NCBI GenBank assembly: GCA_036768485.1
Contig: JAVLUZ010000142.1
Coordinates: 15,038,407-15,102,406, forward strand
DNA from: Mermis nigrescens
Lineage: Eukaryota; Nematoda; Enoplea; Mermithida; Mermithidae
Direction: 5' to 3'
DNA length: 64,000 nt
The translations under genes were made by a program, and so were the position numbers. Each line of letters begins with the position of its first letter. Within the stretch, counting starts at the first letter, position 1. The notes under the pieces were generated by a model. That model was not told where the DNA came from. It saw only the letters and a program-made list of their open reading frames with translations, and made no database searches. This document shows positions 1 to 10,915 of this stretch, piece after piece.

Positions 1-1028
1 ATTTTTATTCTATTAGACTTATCCCGACTTCTGGACGGAGAAAGTGGCGAACAAAAAACGCAACAAAAACGTATTTTCCATCATTTAGAACACTGTAAAC
101 TTTAAAATTCCGTACCGAACTCCCCATTGAGTTTAAAGAAATTCGGTTTGGTACAATTTGTAGCTTTTAAATCGTAGTACATTCCTGTGTGCCAAAATTC
201 TGTTGCAAAAATTATTTGGCATGATTTATCAATCAAACTTCGGAAAAAACGTGTTTTTTAGCCCATTTTTTACCTCTGATTTCGAACTTTACACCCCCAT
301 AAATAACTCAATATTGCGTTTTTAAATGCGGTTTGCTGCGATGTTTAGCCCCTGTGAGGCACTTTATTAATGCTGTCTTCGATTTGCACTGACTCATAAG
401 CGGAAAAATTTGGCAGAGAAATCTTAGTTAAAATCCGTTTTTTACACCATCCACTAGAGTGTAAACTTTAAACCCCAGGATCTAACTCACCATAGAGCAT
501 ACAAGACTTTGCTTATATGCAGAATGTAGCCCTTGATCCGCTCTACATTTCTGTCAGAAAACATTTTAAAAACCTCATAACCGGAGTTAGTATCGGACAT
601 AGGAAGGTTGAAAACTCGACCAAAAAGTGCTTTTTCACCCCCAGATTTTCGCACTCTTTACACTGCCGTTCGATAAATAATGCGAATTTCAAAAAACAAA
701 AAAAGTGTCATCTGTAGAATTCATCCCTCTATTATCCTATTCTGTTCAATCCTTCGAGTCATCAATACTCAGTTGTCCACATGCCGCAGTAAAAAGGTCC
801 CAAAATTTGTCCTATGTTATAACGTTACACAAAAACTTTACACCTTCTTTACACAGTCAATTTTGAGTTTCAAGAAAAACAAAAAAACACGGGCAGCGAA
901 TTTTTTATTATCTTTCTTTTAAAAAAAACCGCACCTTCCAGAAGTGTCCCGTTATAGCTGTAGGGGGGAGTGCCCAGGTGTTGGGGGTACCCAAGTATAT
1001 TATAGGTACGCGCTAACGCGCTACCTAT
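1..1028 (+). repeat. RepK repeat, 3' part, with terminal hairpin
   Basis: Family recognised by comparison with 53743-55105 and 3640-3965. It holds degenerate internal units (roughly 170-200 bp) carrying phrases such as GTAAACTTTACACC and AATAACTCAATATTG. The copy ends with GTCCCG..ATAGCTGTAGGGGG, then ACCCAAGTATATTA, then a hairpin at 1002-1028 (ATAGGTA ... TACCTAT). The short reading frames here have no recognisable protein. No transposase seen; class unknown. Confidence 0.6.
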
Positions 1029-1537
1029 GATTACGGATTTTCTAGCTTATCATTAGAGGCTTCAATAATAAAAAATTTTAACAAAAGAAAAAGACCGCTT
1101 CTTGTGCATAGTTTGAATGAAACATGATATGCTGAGATATGGTTGAAATTTGCCGAATTAGTTTCAGAATGTCACACTTTTTACCGTCAATAATCTGGGT
1201 TATCTTTAAGATTGCGTCGTGGCGTTGGCTGTTACCAAAGGCTTATACATGAAGAAATTTTACTCCTTTTTTCGTGTTTTGTCCCAGTTTTGCTTGCTTT
1301 TACCTGTGTTTATGTATTTTAGCTCATTTCAACTAATTTTCACTCACGTAATTTTTGCATCTTATTCTCTTTTCAGTTATGTTGCAATCTGTTTCAGCTC
1401 ATATTACTCATTTTCACTCATACCCATTGATTTTTGCCCATTTTTGTTCATCATGTACCTCGCTTTCGCTCATAAAAAGTAAAATTTTTAACTCCTCGCT
1501 ATCCAATATATTCCTGCTCATTTGAACTCCTTTTTAC
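1029..1537. other. No gene; degenerate TTTTACTCATTTT-type simple sequence
   Basis: From about 1290 the plus strand is pyrimidine-rich, with irregular repetitions of CTCATTTTCACTCAT. The same pattern resumes after the RepB insertion at about 1799-1850, so it was one block before that insertion. Nothing coding recognised. Confidence 0.5.
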
Positions 1538-1790
1538 TAAACCTGAACGTGGGGGTTTTGGGAGTATGCACCCCCAAGAAACCAAGATACCCCCAGAAAT
1601 GAACATATCCCCCAAAATTCAATTTTTGAAAATTTTGTTCTTTTTTTCGTAATTTTTTCATGCCAATGGATATTGCTCAATGAGAAACGTCGAAATATAA
1701 TGTTTTTTCGCCATACAACTATTTTTAAGGCCATTTTTTGACCTTTGAAAATCTTGCACCCCCCAGAATTTTTCTTGCTGCCCACGTATG
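1538..1790 (-). mobile_element. RepB short hAT-type element (complete, 8-bp TSD)
   Basis: A 253-bp non-coding element. It is flanked by a perfect 8-bp direct repeat CTTTTTAC at 1530-1537 and 1791-1798. The minus-strand body carries the family phrases CATACGTGGGCAGC, TGGTGGTATGGCGAAAAAAC, CGTTTCTCATTGAGC and ATCCATTGGCATGA-like text. The 82-aa reading frame inside is a shadow of the repeat. The 8-bp duplication fits hAT-type transposition (inference). Confidence 0.8.
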
Positions 1791-1798
1791 CTTTTTAC

Positions 1799-2958
1799 TC
1801 ATTTTTCACTTTTCTTTTTTGAGCATGCTAAGCTATTTTTACTCACTAGATATTTCTACTAGCATGTGACATGATGCGGATGGCTTTTGCATGAGATGTA
1901 TACCCATATTAGTGTGTACATATTACTTCTGCACAATAAACTGAATGCACGAGTTACAGTGTATTGTGTAATGCGGCCCAGTATCCAGGAATAAATTTCT
2001 GGGGGTATTGCTATAATTGAAAAAATTTATTTGACTTTACGTGACGAAATCTTTTTTTTGTGTATTTTGCGTTTCTGGTCCACTCAGTGGTGCGGCTGTG
2101 GGAGGAGGAGGGGGTAGTGGGATTGGGGGACTAGTCCTCCCGAAATTTTGAAAGTACAAGCATTTTGAAACGGGTTCGTCAAAGGAAAAACTGGAAAGTT
2201 CTTAAAGGGTCATCTGAAAAATCGCTCAAATAGATTTCAGCACATTTTTGAACTAATACGCCTAAATTTTTTCTGGCCCTTTGCGCCTATTTGTTTATAT
2301 GAAGTCATGTTTTTTATTATAATTTAAATATGATGAAATTTGAAAAAAATTTGTGCGTAATTTTAGCTGTGAAAAGCTCAAAAATGTCATTATTCTTGCC
2401 TATCTACGAGTATATGTTGAGATACTCGACTTCGAAATTTTTGTCCCCTACTAAACTCAGAAGGCCAGCTCCCTTGTGGATCACTTCTAAAGCTTTTGAT
2501 GATAAAACACGTAAAAAATTAAGTGATTCGGCAAAATTCTTTGTCATTTTTTCAGTTTTAACTCAATTCTGCTGCCTTCTTGAGGACAAACAATGCAGAA
2601 AACGTATATACATACTATAAAAAATCTTGCGTGAAGCGCCAGAATCTTTTACATGTTTATCGCTAGTTTTGTAGCCGCCTTTGCTGATATTTGATTTCCA
2701 TATGCACAAGAGTATCGTAAATTAGACTATAAAAACTGTTGCTGAAAGCTTATAAACTTTGCTTTACACGATCTCTGGATTTCAATTGTTACTTCCTCCT
2801 TATAATTGTTTGACATTTGCTTTCCACTTTACCTTTTTTTCTTTGTTTGTATTTACCTTTTGTTGTTACTTTCGTTTGAGAAACAGTCTAGCCGCCTAGA
2901 CTGGTGCCACTAGGTTGCGGTGACAGTCAGAGGATTAATGGCACTGAAGTGTAGCAAC
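1799..2958. other. No gene recognised
   Basis: AT-rich sequence with a purine-rich run at about 2096-2150 (GTGGGAGGAGGAGGGGG). A 96-codon frame at 2330-2620 has low-complexity AT-driven codons and no family resemblance, so it was not called. Confidence 0.5.
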
Positions 2959-3197
2959 CATAGATGGGCGGTACTACAGTTCTGAGGGAGGGAGTGCAAG
3001 ATTTTTTTAAAGGTCAAAAATGGCATTAAAAATGGTGGTATGGCGAAAAAACACCATTTTACAACGTTTCTCATCGAGCCTTATCAATAGGCATAAAAAA
3101 ATTGCGAGAAAAGAAAGAAAATTTTTAAATTTAATTCTGAGGGGTATTTTGGTTTTCTGGCGGGTGCACATCCCCAAATACCTCACGCCCAGGTGTA
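2959..3197 (+). mobile_element. RepB copy
   Basis: Starts CATAGATGGGCGG and ends ACGCCCAGGTGTA, the two family ends. The middle carries GGTGGTATGGCGAAAAAAC and CGTTTCTCATCGAGC. No clear target duplication. Non-coding. Confidence 0.75.
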
Positions 3198-3639
3198 ATA
3201 GATACTCGTTTCTCTCTGGTAACCGTGTTTGTTCATTTGATTTTTACGTGTTCTGATTGTATTTTTTCAGTATATATTCCTTACTTGCTCCTTCACGTTT
3301 TACTCAAAACACTTATAATTTCTCGTAATAAAATTTTTTAGGTATATCTGTGCTAATTCTAGCGTCTTTTTGTTTCTACTAGCTTACTTCACTTCTACCT
3401 CTTTCTTCCTTATTTCTATAATTTATTTAGTTATTATTTTATATTTTTGTTTCCTATATATTTTCTCTAAAATATCTTTTTTTCGCTTTCTTGTCGTATG
3501 GATGACTTCCGATTGTGTCCTCCTTCTTTTTTGGTTTGATATGTATTAATGTCATATTCACGCTACGTAGAATACCAGCATGCAAAACAATCCAAGGGGG
3601 CAAAAAAAGTGAATAAATTTGGATTTATTTATTGTCAAA
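3198..3639. other. No gene recognised; T-rich sequence
   Basis: T-rich plus strand (TTTTCTTTCTTC-like runs). No open frame, RNA gene or repeat family recognised. Confidence 0.4.
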
Positions 3640-3965
3640 GATGTAAAAGGAGGGGACTGAAAAAATTCCCTACATGTGCCAAAGTCATAAGGGTGTGCTA
3701 AACAGCTTGATTTTCTCTAGGCAACGCAAAAAAACGAAGTGTATGGTGTGGCTTTTGAAAAATCAAAGTGTAGTCACAGAATATTTTTCATTGTCTCGCA
3801 AAAGAGATTTGATAAAATTTTCATGATCTACACATGATCTATATCGAATTATAATCTGTTTTACGAAATATAAGCCTTCCACAATGCTCTGACAGAAGGG
3901 AAAATACCAGTGTAAACTTAACACCTCCATGGCCAACTACATTCAGTAGTTGTATAAAAAAACCT
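3640..3965 (+). repeat. RepK repeat, 5' part
   Basis: Begins near AAAAGGAGGGGACTG, close to AAAAGGAGGGTACTA at 53743. It continues to GTGTAAACTTAACACCTCC, as in the 53.9-54.3 kb copy, then is truncated. Together with 1-1028 it shows both halves of the family in this window. Confidence 0.4.
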
Positions 3966-4444
3966 CGAAAAATTTTCTTAATATTTTCCCTGAAAATAAG
4001 AAACCAAAACTAAAATAATCAAAATATCCGTCATCGCAATAAAAATACTGGGAAAATTCTAATGAGAAAAAGTGCAGAAACACGCATAGACCGCAGTTAT
4101 ACTTGGATTTCTGCTTTGCTTAGTTGTTTAGCACATTCTCATGACTTGCAAGTACGGGGAATTTTTCCCAAGTTTGAATAAAATTAAAAAAATGGAATTA
4201 TACAAAATGAAATAACACAAAGTCTACATAGATCAGCTGACTCCCACGTACGAATGATACCAAGAAGTATCTTCAATACTGTTTTTTTGAAGCTTAACCT
4301 ATTCATTGACGTCCACCTTTTTAGTCGAAAGGTCGACCTCTTTGTGTACAAGTTGGATATTTATAACAAGACGTAGTCTCTGTGTTATTTCTCGGTTTTA
4401 ATCGCTTCTGAGGTAATTTTTAGTTTGATGTATTTATCTTCTTG
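3966..4444. other. No gene recognised
   Basis: AT-rich non-coding sequence. No family member or RNA gene recognised. Confidence 0.4.
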
Positions 4445-4700
4445 CACGACATTGGGAATTCTGAGGAGTCAGGCCCAAAAATTTTTTTTACTGTGCCTCT
4501 TTTTGGCTAAAAATAATGGGTCACGTCAGAAACGCTGTTTTTTAACGTTTCTGACAATGCTCGTCCTTTCTAGAACGTAAAAACATATAGACTCTTGAAA
4601 ATTTTTTAAAAATCGAATGAATTGAACAAAATATGTGCAAAAAATATGTAAATTGACAATTCTGGGGATGAGATCGCAGCCATTATTCGGGGTGGGGGTA
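4445..4700 (-). repeat. RepA fragment (inverted, diverged)
   Basis: On the minus strand this matches the 3' two thirds of RepA: TGCTCTAGAA..AGCAT-like stem text, CGTCAGAAACGC, then GGCCTGACTCCTCAGAATTCCC. The GC hairpin of the family is lost. Truncated and old. Confidence 0.5.
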
Positions 4701-6307
4701 GTCAGTGATCATTATGGGGAGGTCAAAACCCCCGAAACCCCACCCCAAAGAACACGTGTGCTCTTAACACCTAATTGATTTCCTACCACGCTTACCTTTA
4801 GATTGACCGTGACGTTATTTAATTATTAAAGCAGCAACTAAACGACGATCAGCTAAATAAGTTTTTGTCATGATCGACGTTGTGCTTTATCGGCCTTAGG
4901 GTAAAAATATCCCTATCGAACACAGTGCCGAAGAACCGTATTATTATTCAACGATAACAAAATTTATTTATTTTTATTCGTGAATGTCGAAAAATTGCGT
5001 TTAAGTAGTATTATGCCCTATTTTCTTTCGCGTTCGCTATATTAAAACAATGTGGTGATCAATTTAAAGTTTTTTGATTATAACATGACGATTGAAAATT
5101 AATCTCGGAAACTATTAAGTATGCACCGTACCGTATTCAGGTCCTCTAATCACCATTGGGCTCTTCATTTAAATGCATGCTATCAATGGCGCCCGTAATT
5201 TAAAAAATTGTTTATAATTATTGAATTTTTGTACCTGTTTCATGCATTTATCGAAGTCCCTTTCAATAAGCTTGCGCATCCTACCTAAAAATTATCAGCT
5301 GCTACAACATATTATTTTTATTATAACTACCGGAATATTTCGGCTTATTGCCGAAATCTTATAAACAAAAAGGTTCGTTTTGTATAAATAAACATGCCAT
5401 ATGTTTTCAGAGGGAAAATCCATCGTTAATCTCTGGCTGCATTTCAGACTCGTATTTAAGACTCGTACATAGAGAAGTTAAATAAATAGGAATTCTAAAA
5501 ATCGCTTTTAGAACATCAAAAATCAGTTAAATCGAAAATCGCATTTTCAAAAATCGAGAATCTCAAAAGAAAATTCATTATTAAAGCACGAAAATAAATT
5601 GAAAGGGAGAAACCTTAATCAACGAAAAATCACGTTTCAATCAAACACAGGCGTGGGTGTTTGTGCGTCTGGACCATAGATGCACAGCAGAGCTGATCTG
5701 ATAGGGGGAATAGAAATCGAGTTTTTGGGCCAAAATGACCTCAAAAACTAGCGTAAGTAGGTACGTCTTTCAAACACGTTCTCTTCGTGACGAGACGCTT
5801 TTGCGAATGCCACCAGATGACAGAATATGAATAGAATCTTATTAAAATGTCACTCAAGCTGCAAAAAAAAATCGCGTAACCATCGAAATAGCATAAAAAT
5901 GGAGTTATTATCGGGAATCACTAGCATTTACGTTTAGTCTTTCTTAAGAATTATCCTCGCTTGACTTGATTTTTTTATTTAATTATTTCTTCTTATGATA
6001 TAGTCAAAAAATAAAAATACAAAGCGTGTACATTTGAAACATTTGAACGAAATCGAATATTGTTAATGATACAATACTGTATTCAAGTTGCAGTATTCGA
6101 TCGGGCGCATGACGACTGCTGATTTGTCGCCGTCTCAAAACCGCAAATTCTTTTCAGCATCTCACGTCGAACGTCGTCGGCGAAAACTATAACGCAAACG
6201 GCTGATCCATAAGTGGGACACAATGTGAACACTGTGTTAAATATACCAAGAATGACGCCACTGCGAATGAATGGACTGGCGATTCGGAAAGCTGGAAATC
6301 AGAAAAA
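4701..6307. other. No gene recognised; diverged repeat piece near 5683-5755
   Basis: AT-rich, non-coding. The stretch 5683-5755 (CCATAGATGCACAGCAGAGC then TTTTTGGGCCAAAATGACCTC) also occurs inside the foldback element at 51491-51584. Nothing else recognised. Confidence 0.4.
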
Positions 6308-6408
6308 TATTTATCGATCGATATCGATTATCGATATGCATAATATAGATTTATTACTTCATGTCATATTTATTTTATCGATTTATAAATTTATCGATTA
6401 TCGATTTG
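6308..6408. promoter_or_regulatory. Cluster of ATCGAT motifs
   Basis: About seven ATCGAT cores lie in 100 bp, several in TATCGAT/TTATCGAT context, in two groups (6308-6340 and 6376-6408). In arthropods TATCGATA is the DREF/BEAF-type element. No gene start is visible beside the cluster, so regulatory function is only a possibility; it could be simple-sequence drift. Confidence 0.25.
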
Positions 6409-6861
6409 AAGGTGCACATCACATCTGTACATACTTGCAACAGCACACAGGATGTTTTTAAAGATTCAGAAAACAGAAAACGGAAAACTACATTGTTTCG
6501 TGAGTCATGAGAAAACTTTTGCAACTTTATGTCGAATAAAACCGGCGGAATTTTAAAAGAAAAGTTTATAAACGAGTGGAAACTAACTCACAATAGTTAA
6601 CACTATTTTTGTCCCATTACAGTACGACTAATCAGGGTTAATCGGCACTTAATCAATTGGCCACTCTTCACGAACACAACGAATAAATCTTTCAAGAAGA
6701 ATATGCGAACGGGAAATGGAATGTATAGAAATTATAGGGAGAAATTTTGGAAAAAAACAGGACAACCAGTACTTAGAACACAATCGTGTAGAGATGACCT
6801 TTTAAACTTTTCAAATGGGTCAAGTTTCGAGGAAATTGAATCATTACTTTCAATTAGATAG
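6409..6861. other. No gene recognised
   Basis: AT-rich sequence between the ATCGAT cluster and the mariner palindrome. Nothing recognised. Confidence 0.4.
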
Positions 6862-7624
6862 TGCAGGTGTTCCACCTAAGTATCACTGATTTAGTTTTTT
6901 GCTATTAAGTCAATTCTAATCGATAAATGATGAAACTTCACAGGAATTATTTCTAGGCATAAGAATTTATTCTTACCAATTTTCATCACATTATATAAAC
7001 CAGGTCAATAATTATAAACTACAACGTGATCACCACCATTTTCAATCATTTTGTGTAGGCATTGACGATATTCCATAAGAACCTTTTCCGCATTTCTACT
7101 GTAACTTCGTCGAATGCTTAATTTATTCGATTCTTTAACTCAGGAATGTTTGTTGGACGTGTGGTATAGATCTTTGATTTAATAAAGCCCCAAGGAAGAA
7201 GTCACACGGTGACAAATCAGGTGATCGTGGTAGCGATCCACCTTAGCCACCACGATCACCTGATTTGACACCGTGTGACTTTTTCCTTTGGTGCTTTATT
7301 TAAATCAAAGGTCTATACAACACGTCCAACAAACATTCCTTAGTTGAAGAATCGAATAATTGGAGAATTCGATGAAGTTACAGTAGAAATGCTGAGAAGA
7401 GATTGCTTCTAGAATATCATCAACGCCTACACAAAATGATTGAAAATGGTGAGATCACGTTGAAATGTATAATTATTGATCTGCTTATATAATGTGATGA
7501 GAATTGGTAAGAATAAATTTTAATGCCTAGGAATGATTCCTGTAAAGTTTCATTATTTATCGATCAGTCATTGACTTAATGACAGGAAAACTAAATCAGT
7601 GAGACGTAGGTGGAACACCCTGTA
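6862..7624. mobile_element. Giant palindrome built of two inverted mariner-like 3' ends
   Basis: Two arms (about 6862-7234 and 7246-7624) are inverted copies of each other with a gap of only about 10 bp. Both outer ends carry the mariner-type terminus GGTGTTCCACC(T/C). Reading inward to outward, each arm encodes the transposase signature RSPDL(S/T)PCDFFL followed by remnants of a NIPELKNRI-type tail, interrupted by frameshifts and stops. The catalytic core (first two Asp) is absent. It is therefore a dead foldback derivative of a mariner/Tc1-superfamily element. The transcript would form one long hairpin. Confidence 0.85.
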
Positions 7625-8289
7625 CATATTTCGATAAAAACATTATGACTTTTTTGGCATGTCTTCTGAGGCAAAGAGGACAAAAAGAAGTAAGCAGACT
7701 TGTACGGGGGTGGCTTGGCGGACCTCAGAGAAAAGATGCAAAATTTTTTAAAGAAAAATTAGGTAAAATGACGACCGAAAATTGTGAAAATAAAAATTTC
7801 TTGTAAGTACTTAGAATAATTCTGTAAAAGAACGATTAACATAACATTTACGTTATATCGTTAAATAACAGTTTTTGCTGGCAAAAATACTCCCGCCTGA
7901 AGCTCCAACCATGTTGTGCATTCGTGCATGCAATTCACACTATCTTCAGCGAGCGACTAAATAATCGGATACAACGAACCAATGGCAGTCAATCCATGGC
8001 TTCGATTTGCAATTTACGAAAATTCCCTCATAATTTTTTACATTCTTCCTTAACACTTCCGAAGTCGTAGTGTCCATCATGAATACGGATGCAGTTTGAC
8101 TTAAATCATGCATAATTGAACAATAACTGTCAAAGAAAATTGCGATTTAATGTTTTAAAAATTTGACGCTGTTTATTCGATGATTGGAATTAAAATCAAA
8201 TTTTTGCCAAATTCACTTTAAAATGTCATAAAATTTTGTGGATCCATGTGATACTCTTAAGCGCATATGGTCATTGGATAAGTTAGAGG
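7625..8289. other. No gene recognised
   Basis: AT-rich, non-coding on both strands. I looked here on the minus strand for the missing TM7 exon of the receptor at 8714-9449 and found no convincing NPxxY-like segment. Confidence 0.4.
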
Positions 8290-8545
8290 CATACGTGGGC
8301 GTGGGGGTTTGAGGGTATACACCACCTCCCCAGAAGGCCGAATACTACCCAGAAACCAAAATATACCCTCTAAAATTCAATTTTGAAATTTTTTTGTATT
8401 TTAGCAATTTTTATTCCAATGGATAGTGCTCGATGAGAAACTTTGAAAAATGGTGTTTTTTCGCCATACCACCATTTTTGAGACAATTTTTAAAATCTTC
8501 AAAAAATCTTGCACCCTCATCCCCAGAATTTTGGTGCTGCTTGCC
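8290..8545 (-). mobile_element. RepB copy
   Basis: The plus strand starts CATACGTGGGCGTGGGGG and the other end has CCCCAGAATTTTGGTGC. The body has GCCATACCACCATTTTTGAG. It abuts a RepC copy, and the junction end is degenerate. It lies in the putative intron of the receptor gene. Confidence 0.7.
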
Positions 8546-8690
8546 TTTGGTTGGGGGTTTAACATTCCGGGATTCCGGTAGACCCTAATAATCGACAGAC
8601 CTCCCGAATTAAATTTTTGACATGTTTTTGTTTTGATTTTATCCGGTTTCACAACCATTCAGACCCCAGAATTTGGCTGCTGTCTATGTT
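8546..8690 (+). mobile_element. RepC copy abutting the receptor exon
   Basis: Shares AATAATCGA(C/T)AGACC, TTTTTGCC..TTTTAC-like text and CAGACCCC..AATT(T/C)GG with RepC copies at 52060-52212 and 62719-62872. Reading on from the receptor exon past its splice donor runs into this repeat and gives a spurious C-terminal tail. Confidence 0.65.
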
Positions 8691-8713
8691 TGATCGTATC
8701 ACGACAGACTCAC

Positions 8714-9449
8714 CAATCGCATTGACCACCAGCGAAAGCCAAATGAACAGCGCTTGCAAAAATATCCTAATTTGCATACTCTTCATATCGTGCGCCAAAT
8801 CGGCGTTGACCACCTTCAAATACTGCCTCCTCAAATTGCGTATCGCCGCGATATAAACGAATACCAACGCGTAAACGCCAACGTAGAGGACGAACGAGCT
8901 GAAATTCAAATTCGGATTCACCGAACCAGTGCACGACAGGGCGAATATGAATCTAGCTTCGTCGAAGCTAACCACGCAATACAACGCCTTGTTGACTCCG
9001 ACGACCAGGGCCCCGAAGGCCCACGTGCCGGCGGCCAAGAAGTAGCCCAAATTCGGGGTGAAAATCGAAGGAAACTTTTTCGGCCAATGAATGGCGACGA
9101 ATCGATTGATCGAAATGCAAAAGCTGGACGACAGGGAAACTTCGAAAAAGTACGTTTGGCACGATCCCAATACCAATTTGCCCCATTGCGTACCGAAAAT
9201 TTGGCTATTGGTCATTAGACAGGGCACGGCGTAGAAAATGTACAGCAAAAATAGCATAGTATCCGAAACTAGCAGATTGATGATGAAAATGGTGAACGCC
9301 TTTACGTCCGTTCGATTCATGATCACCAGAATGTAAATCACGCATAGGTTCACCGTTGATCCGATGGAACAAAATATTAAATACCAGCAAGCGACGATCA
9401 TTTGATTGGTCGGATTGTAGGGCTTTGTAATATTATTCCGTCGTTTCAT
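8714..9449 (-). CDS. Seven-transmembrane GPCR, exon with TM1-TM6 (partial)
   Basis: A rhodopsin-fold receptor that probably couples to G proteins at the plasma membrane; ligand unknown. The ATG at 9447-9449 (minus) opens about 245 codons. An N-terminal tail has a glycosylation site (NIT, residues 6-8). TM1 is about residues 18-43, TM2 51-76, TM3 92-120 ending SINRFVAI (NRF in place of DRY), TM4 132-157, TM5 183-206 and TM6 230-248. The frame continues past 8714 to a stop at 8649, but GTGAGT at 8713-8708 is a perfect splice donor and the extra residues come from RepC. The true exon therefore very likely ends at 8714 (phase 1), with TM7 in an undetected exon. NRF and the overall form recall nematode Srx-type serpentine receptors (inference). 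Its GC content is higher than its surroundings. A TM7-less pseudogene is the alternative. Confidence 0.75.
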
Positions 9450-9672
9450 TCATAACGATACTCGACTGTAGCCGACTTTCCACTCAAATTTCGAATCTGA
9501 AATTTTAAATTATATGAAATTCGCGAATATAAATAGTATAAATGGAAAAATATGAAAAAATATGAAAAAATGAAAAGGGAAAATATCTGGAAAATCTGAA
9601 AATATGAAAAACGAATCTGAAGTGAAACTTTCATGTAAGACTAGAATAAGACTTTTCGAAAGCGCAAGTTTT
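9450..9672. other. Receptor upstream region, no feature recognised
   Basis: AT-rich with repeated GAAAAATATGAAAAAATG text. No TATA box or 5' exon could be supported. Confidence 0.3.
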
Positions 9673-9823
9673 TGAAAAGGCCCAAAATAGTGCACAAAAT
9701 TAAGGATTTTTGAGCGATTTTTAGCGATTTTCGGGTTAAAACGGCTAATTTTTCCGCCCAAGTCAGGGTTCCGCCCCCCCTTAGGGGTACGCCCCCCTTA
9801 GGAAAATTCTGGATCCGCCACTG
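9673..9823 (-). mobile_element. RepG copy, truncated
   Basis: The minus strand starts CAGTGGCGGATCCAGAATTT and runs through GGGCGGAAAAATTAGCCG and AATCGCTAAAAATCGCTC, as in the copies at 14590 and 50057. The other terminal repeat is missing. Confidence 0.75.
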
Positions 9824-9929
9824 ATTACCGCACACGCCTTTGAATGTTTCGAGGTAAATATTCGTCTAAAAAATGACTGCTCGATTCCGGTAAATACATA
9901 TATCTAACTGGTGTCTACAACGCGGTCGT

Positions 9930-10085
9930 GTGGTGGGTTGGACAAATGCGTATCCTCAGAATCCAACAGACGCCTTCGAAAAACGATAGACTCCCGGAAT
10001 CAATTTTCGGCATTTTCTTTGTGATTTTAAACAGTTTCACTTTAACCAGACCTCAGAATTATGATGCTTGTATGCTGATTGCTAA
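9930..10085 (+). repeat. RepC copy, diverged
   Basis: Shares with RepC: CGATAGACTCCCGGAATCAA, TTTTCTTTGTGATTTTA and CCAGACCTCAGAATTATG. Ends not resolved. Confidence 0.45.
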
Positions 10086-10374
10086 ACTCCATTTCTAAAG
10101 CACCCAAAAACCGTCCAGAATTGAGCGTTTTTAATGACTTCCGGCATAAAACATTCGATTCTTAGGCGTTCAGCTAATTTCAATGCTCAATATATCGACA
10201 TAGAGTATACGTACATAAAGTCACTACTGTCGTAAAATTTTTAGTTTATTCATATTCAGAAAAAATAGCGGATGACCTGAGATTCACAGGATTACCGGGC
10301 TAGCGACTTGGAAAAGTAAATATAGTAAAGTGCCCAGACTCGCGGTTATGCAATGAATTACGGTGCAGCTTGAA

Positions 10375-10915
10375 AAGTAAAAAACTAAGAGAAATAAGCG
10401 ATATTAGAGCCGAAAAATGGATAACAGCCAAAAAGGGGCCCCATCTTCCGGTCCCTTACAGACCATTCAGAAGCGCATGTGTATAGTGTTTTCAAGATGA
10501 CCTATGCATTATAGAGGGAATAACGGGGTCTAAATCTTAAAAGCGAGAAGGGGAATGTTCAGATTGAAAATCAGGCTTATGAAAATACTGATTTTTTCTA
10601 CGAAAGTTATTCTAAGTCATCTCTTTTTTAACTTTCGAATTGCTGTTGAAGCCCTTAGGTCAGCAAAAATTCACAGACTGATCATTTTTCTGACCTCGCG
10701 GAAAGTGCACATAGTGCAAGATCTATTCCAACCCTTCTATGGATATTTTGTCTTGATTTGGTCCCAGAAATGAGAGAAAGTAAAAATGTAAAAGTGAAAT
10801 AAGCGATATTGGAGCCGAAAATGGAAAACTGTAACGGCCACAAAGGGGCTCTATTTTCCGGTTCCTTACTGACCATTCGAAAGCGCCGTCGTTTTCAATG
10901 TAACATGCATGATTT
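10375..10915 (+). repeat. Pair of ~120-bp direct repeats
   Basis: Copy 1 (about 10390-10505) and copy 2 (about 10797-10915) share AAGCGATATT(A/G)GAGCCGAAA, AAAGGGGC, TTCCGGT(C/T)CCTTAC(A/T)GACC and ATTC(A/G)(G/A)AAGCGC. They are about 410 bp apart. Non-coding; identity unknown. Confidence 0.6.

Noticed and set aside
8754..9218. 154-codon plus-strand frame over the receptor
   Set aside because: Antisense shadow of the GPCR exon. The minus frame has hydrophobic TM segments and the NRF motif.
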